In this document: positions 62,479 to 64,000 of the stretch, in pieces
Layout of the letters: each line of letters opens with the position of its first letter
Position numbering within the stretch: the stretch's first letter is position 1
Source: Bacillus mesophilus
GTDB taxonomy: Bacteria; Bacillota; Bacilli; Bacillales; SA4
Direction of reading: 5' to 3'
Assembly: GCF_011008845.1 (NCBI RefSeq)
Contig: NZ_JAAIWM010000005.1
Span: forward strand, 62,001-126,000
Length of the DNA stretch: 64,000 nucleotides
Position numbers and translations under genes: made by a program
Notes under the pieces: model-generated
What the model saw: only the letters and a program-made list of their open reading frames with translations
The model's database searches: none
What the model was told of the DNA's origin: nothing

Positions 62479-63018
62479 ATGTTAAAAATATTTTCAACAC
62501 AACTTCAAGGTATTTTTAAAAAGATAGAAGAAAAAGAGGATTTACAATTAGAGGAAGGTGCTCGCTTACTTTCACAAGCACTAGTGGGAGACGGTTCTAT
62601 CTATCTATATGGAATTGATGAATTACAAGCAGTCGAGCTTACCGCTATGAATGGTCCTGAAAAAGTGGCAGGTTTTCTACCATATATTGAAAATGGAATT
62701 ACAGCTACTATCCAGCCTTTTGATCGAGTACTGATTTTTTCCCCCTACTCTAACGACCCTAAGGCGTTGGAAACCGTAAAAGCACTAAGAGATCAAAATA
62801 TTCCCACAGTCGTTGTTTCTAGTATCGTCGACAAAGAGGATGCAGAGCTTCAAAACATTGCTGATGTTCATATTAATACTTATTTAACAAAAGGATTAAT
62901 TCCCGATGATGATGGAAATAGATACGGGTTGCCAACCACAATGGTTGCTCTGTATGCGTATTATGGGTTGATGTTTACGATAAAAGAAATATTAGCTGAG
63001 TATGCGGATGAGGAATAA
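62479..63018 (+). CDS. ywjG: DUF2529 protein YwjG
   Basis: A 179-aa conserved Bacillus protein (DUF2529), SIS-like alpha/beta fold suggested by the alternating strands GSIYLYGID, RVLIFSPYSND and IPTVVVSSIVD. Diverges from spo0F and converges on pyrG, as in B. subtilis. AAAGGTGAT 5-6 nt before ATG. Function unknown. Confidence 0.88.
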   Translation: MLKIFSTQLQGIFKKIEEKEDLQLEEGARLLSQALVGDGSIYLYGIDELQAVELTAMNGPEKVAGFLPYIENGITATIQPFDRVLIFSPYSNDPKALETVKALRDQNIPTVVVSSIVDKEDAELQNIADVHINTYLTKGLIPDDDGNRYGLPTTMVALYAYYGLMFTIKEILAEYADEE

Positions 63019-63047
63019 GTAGAAGATTTTTTCTTATTTAAACAGCA

Positions 63048-63078
63048 AAACCCTCTTCAAATTGAAGAGGGTTTTTAA
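63048..63078. terminator. bidirectional terminator between ywjG and pyrG
   Basis: AAACCCTCTTC ... GAAGAGGGTTTTT, 11-bp stem with A- and T-runs on the two sides. Confidence 0.9.
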
Positions 63079-63079
63079 T

Positions 63080-64000
63080 TTATCCTTCTTGACGTTGTAA
63101 AGATGCCTGTACGAAATCTCTGAATAAAGGCTGTGGTCTTGTCGGACGTGAAATAAATTCTGGGTGGAATTGAGATGCCACGAACCAAGGGTGATCCTTG
63201 ATTTCAATAATTTCAACTAAACGTCCATCAGGGCTTGTCCCCGAGAACACAAAGCCTGCCTCTTCCATTTGTTGACGGTACTGATTATTGAACTCATAAC
63301 GATGACGATGGCGTTCATAGATCACTTCATCTTGATATGCAGTAAAGGCATGAGTTTCCTCATTTAACTTACAAGGCTGTAAACCTAAACGAAGTGTACC
63401 TCCTAAATCCTCAACATCCTTTTGTTCTGGCAGTAAATCAATAATTGGGTATGGAGTATTTGGATCAATTTCTGCTGAGTGCGCGCCTCTTAAACCGAGT
63501 ACATTTCGCGCATACTCAATTGAAGCTAGCTGCATTCCTAAACAAATTCCTAGGAATGGCACCTTGTTTTCACGAGCATATTGAATGGCTGAAATCTTTC
63601 CTTCAATACCACGATCTCCAAAGCCACCTGGAACTAGAATTCCATCGACATCATGAAGGAGTTCATTCACATTTTGGCTGTTAACTTCCTCTGCATTGAT
63701 CCATTTAACTTCGATGTCGCTATCAAACGTATAACCAGCATGACGTAGTGCTTCGACTACAGAGATGTATGCATCCTGAAGTTCAACATATTTTCCAACT
63801 AAGCCAATTCTAGTTTTCTTTGATAGGTGAGTTACTTTATTAACAAGCTCTTCCCACTCAGTCATGTCTGGCTCCTTACACGTAAGCTTTAAATGATCAC
63901 ATGTAATTTGGTCAAGCCCTTGAGCTTGTAAAGCAAGTGGAACTGAGTAAAGAGTATCTGCATCAATTGCTTCAATAACAGCTTTCGGGTCAATATCACA
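63080..64000 (-). CDS. pyrG: CTP synthase, C-terminal part (runs off the window)
   Basis: Partial: the frame stays open to base 64000 and the start lies outside. 306 residues are present: the end of the synthase domain ([20 protein letters not shown]), then the glutamine amidotransferase domain with oxyanion GGFGDRG, nucleophile Cys in [10 protein letters not shown] and the His/Glu pair in QFHPEF. Makes CTP from UTP, glutamine and ATP. In B. subtilis control is by a leader outside this window. Confidence 0.96.
   Translation of the reverse strand, partial: CDIDPKAVIEAIDADTLYSVPLALQAQGLDQITCDHLKLTCKEPDMTEWEELVNKVTHLSKKTRIGLVGKYVELQDAYISVVEALRHAGYTFDSDIEVKWINAEEVNSQNVNELLHDVDGILVPGGFGDRGIEGKISAIQYARENKVPFLGICLGMQLASIEYARNVLGLRGAHSAEIDPNTPYPIIDLLPEQKDVEDLGGTLRLGLQPCKLNEETHAFTAYQDEVIYERHRHRYEFNNQYRQQMEEAGFVFSGTSPDGRLVEIIEIKDHPWFVASQFHPEFISRPTRPQPLFRDFVQASLQRQEG

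Overview
The window is a chromosomal segment of a low-G+C, spore-forming, flagellated member of the Bacillaceae (Bacillus sensu lato). The evidence is the run of Bacillus-type sporulation genes (spoIIID, spoIIQ, spoIID, spoIIR, spo0F, a YhcN/YlaJ-type lipoprotein), flhO/flhP, two murA paralogues, and a gene order that closely follows the B. subtilis fabZ-mbl-spoIIID ... spoIID-murAA ... atp ... glyA-ywlGFEDCB-spoIIR-prmC-prfA-tdk-rpmE-rho-glpX-murAB-tal-fba-spo0F-ywjG-pyrG block. It differs from B. subtilis in carrying an 11-gene nuo operon. Nearly everything reads on the minus strand. The plus-strand genes are a 47-codon ORF at the left edge, a RAYT-type transposase (17.3 kb) and ywjG (62.5 kb). 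No rRNA, tRNA, prophage or CRISPR array was seen.

Layout. 0-5 kb: small acidic protein, then a giant secreted YhcR-like nuclease/5'-nucleotidase and an acidic lipoprotein. 5-9.2 kb: fabZ, an EpuA-domain membrane protein, flhP, flhO, mbl, spoIIID. 9.2-16 kb: an accessory stretch with a collapsed class D sortase remnant, an acetate-type Na+/solute symporter with its DUF485 partner, and a small peptide-catabolism cluster (DUF1028, pcp, gamma-glutamyltransferase). 16-21 kb: spoIIQ, the RAYT with nearby REP-like palindromes, spoIID, murAA. 21.6-33 kb: ywzB and the nuo operon (A, B, C, D, H, I, J, K, L, M, N; no E/F/G). 33-40.4 kb: the complete atp operon (I/Z, I, B, E, F, H, A, G, D, C). 40.6-46 kb: a Vpr-like subtilase, upp, glyA, a DUF1189 protein. 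46.5-54.8 kb: ywlG to tdk, containing a DnaA-box cluster and a 21-bp-period tandem repeat. 55-64 kb: rpmE, rho, glpX, murAB, tal, fbaA, spo0F, ywjG and the C-terminal half of pyrG.

Functionally the window joins respiration and energy coupling (nuo feeding the proton gradient that the atp-encoded synthase uses), wall synthesis and shape (murAA, murAB, mbl), sporulation control and engulfment (spo0F, spoIIR, spoIIQ, spoIID, spoIIID), translation termination (prfA, prmC), C1/nucleotide metabolism (glyA, upp, tdk, pyrG) and central carbon metabolism (fbaA, tal, glpX).

The least ordinary signals are non-coding or relational: REP-like palindromes beside an intact RAYT; a secreted YhcR-type nuclease without a sorting signal in the same window as an internally deleted class D sortase; a hairpin decorated with DnaA boxes downstream of ywlB; an exact 21-bp-period tandem array between spoIIR and prmC; three copies of a ~130-bp inverted-repeat element, one lying inside the nuo operon; and an unexplained G+C-richer, palindromic island between spoIID and murAA. 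Start codons were re-chosen from Shine-Dalgarno positions wherever the longest ORF was clearly over-extended.
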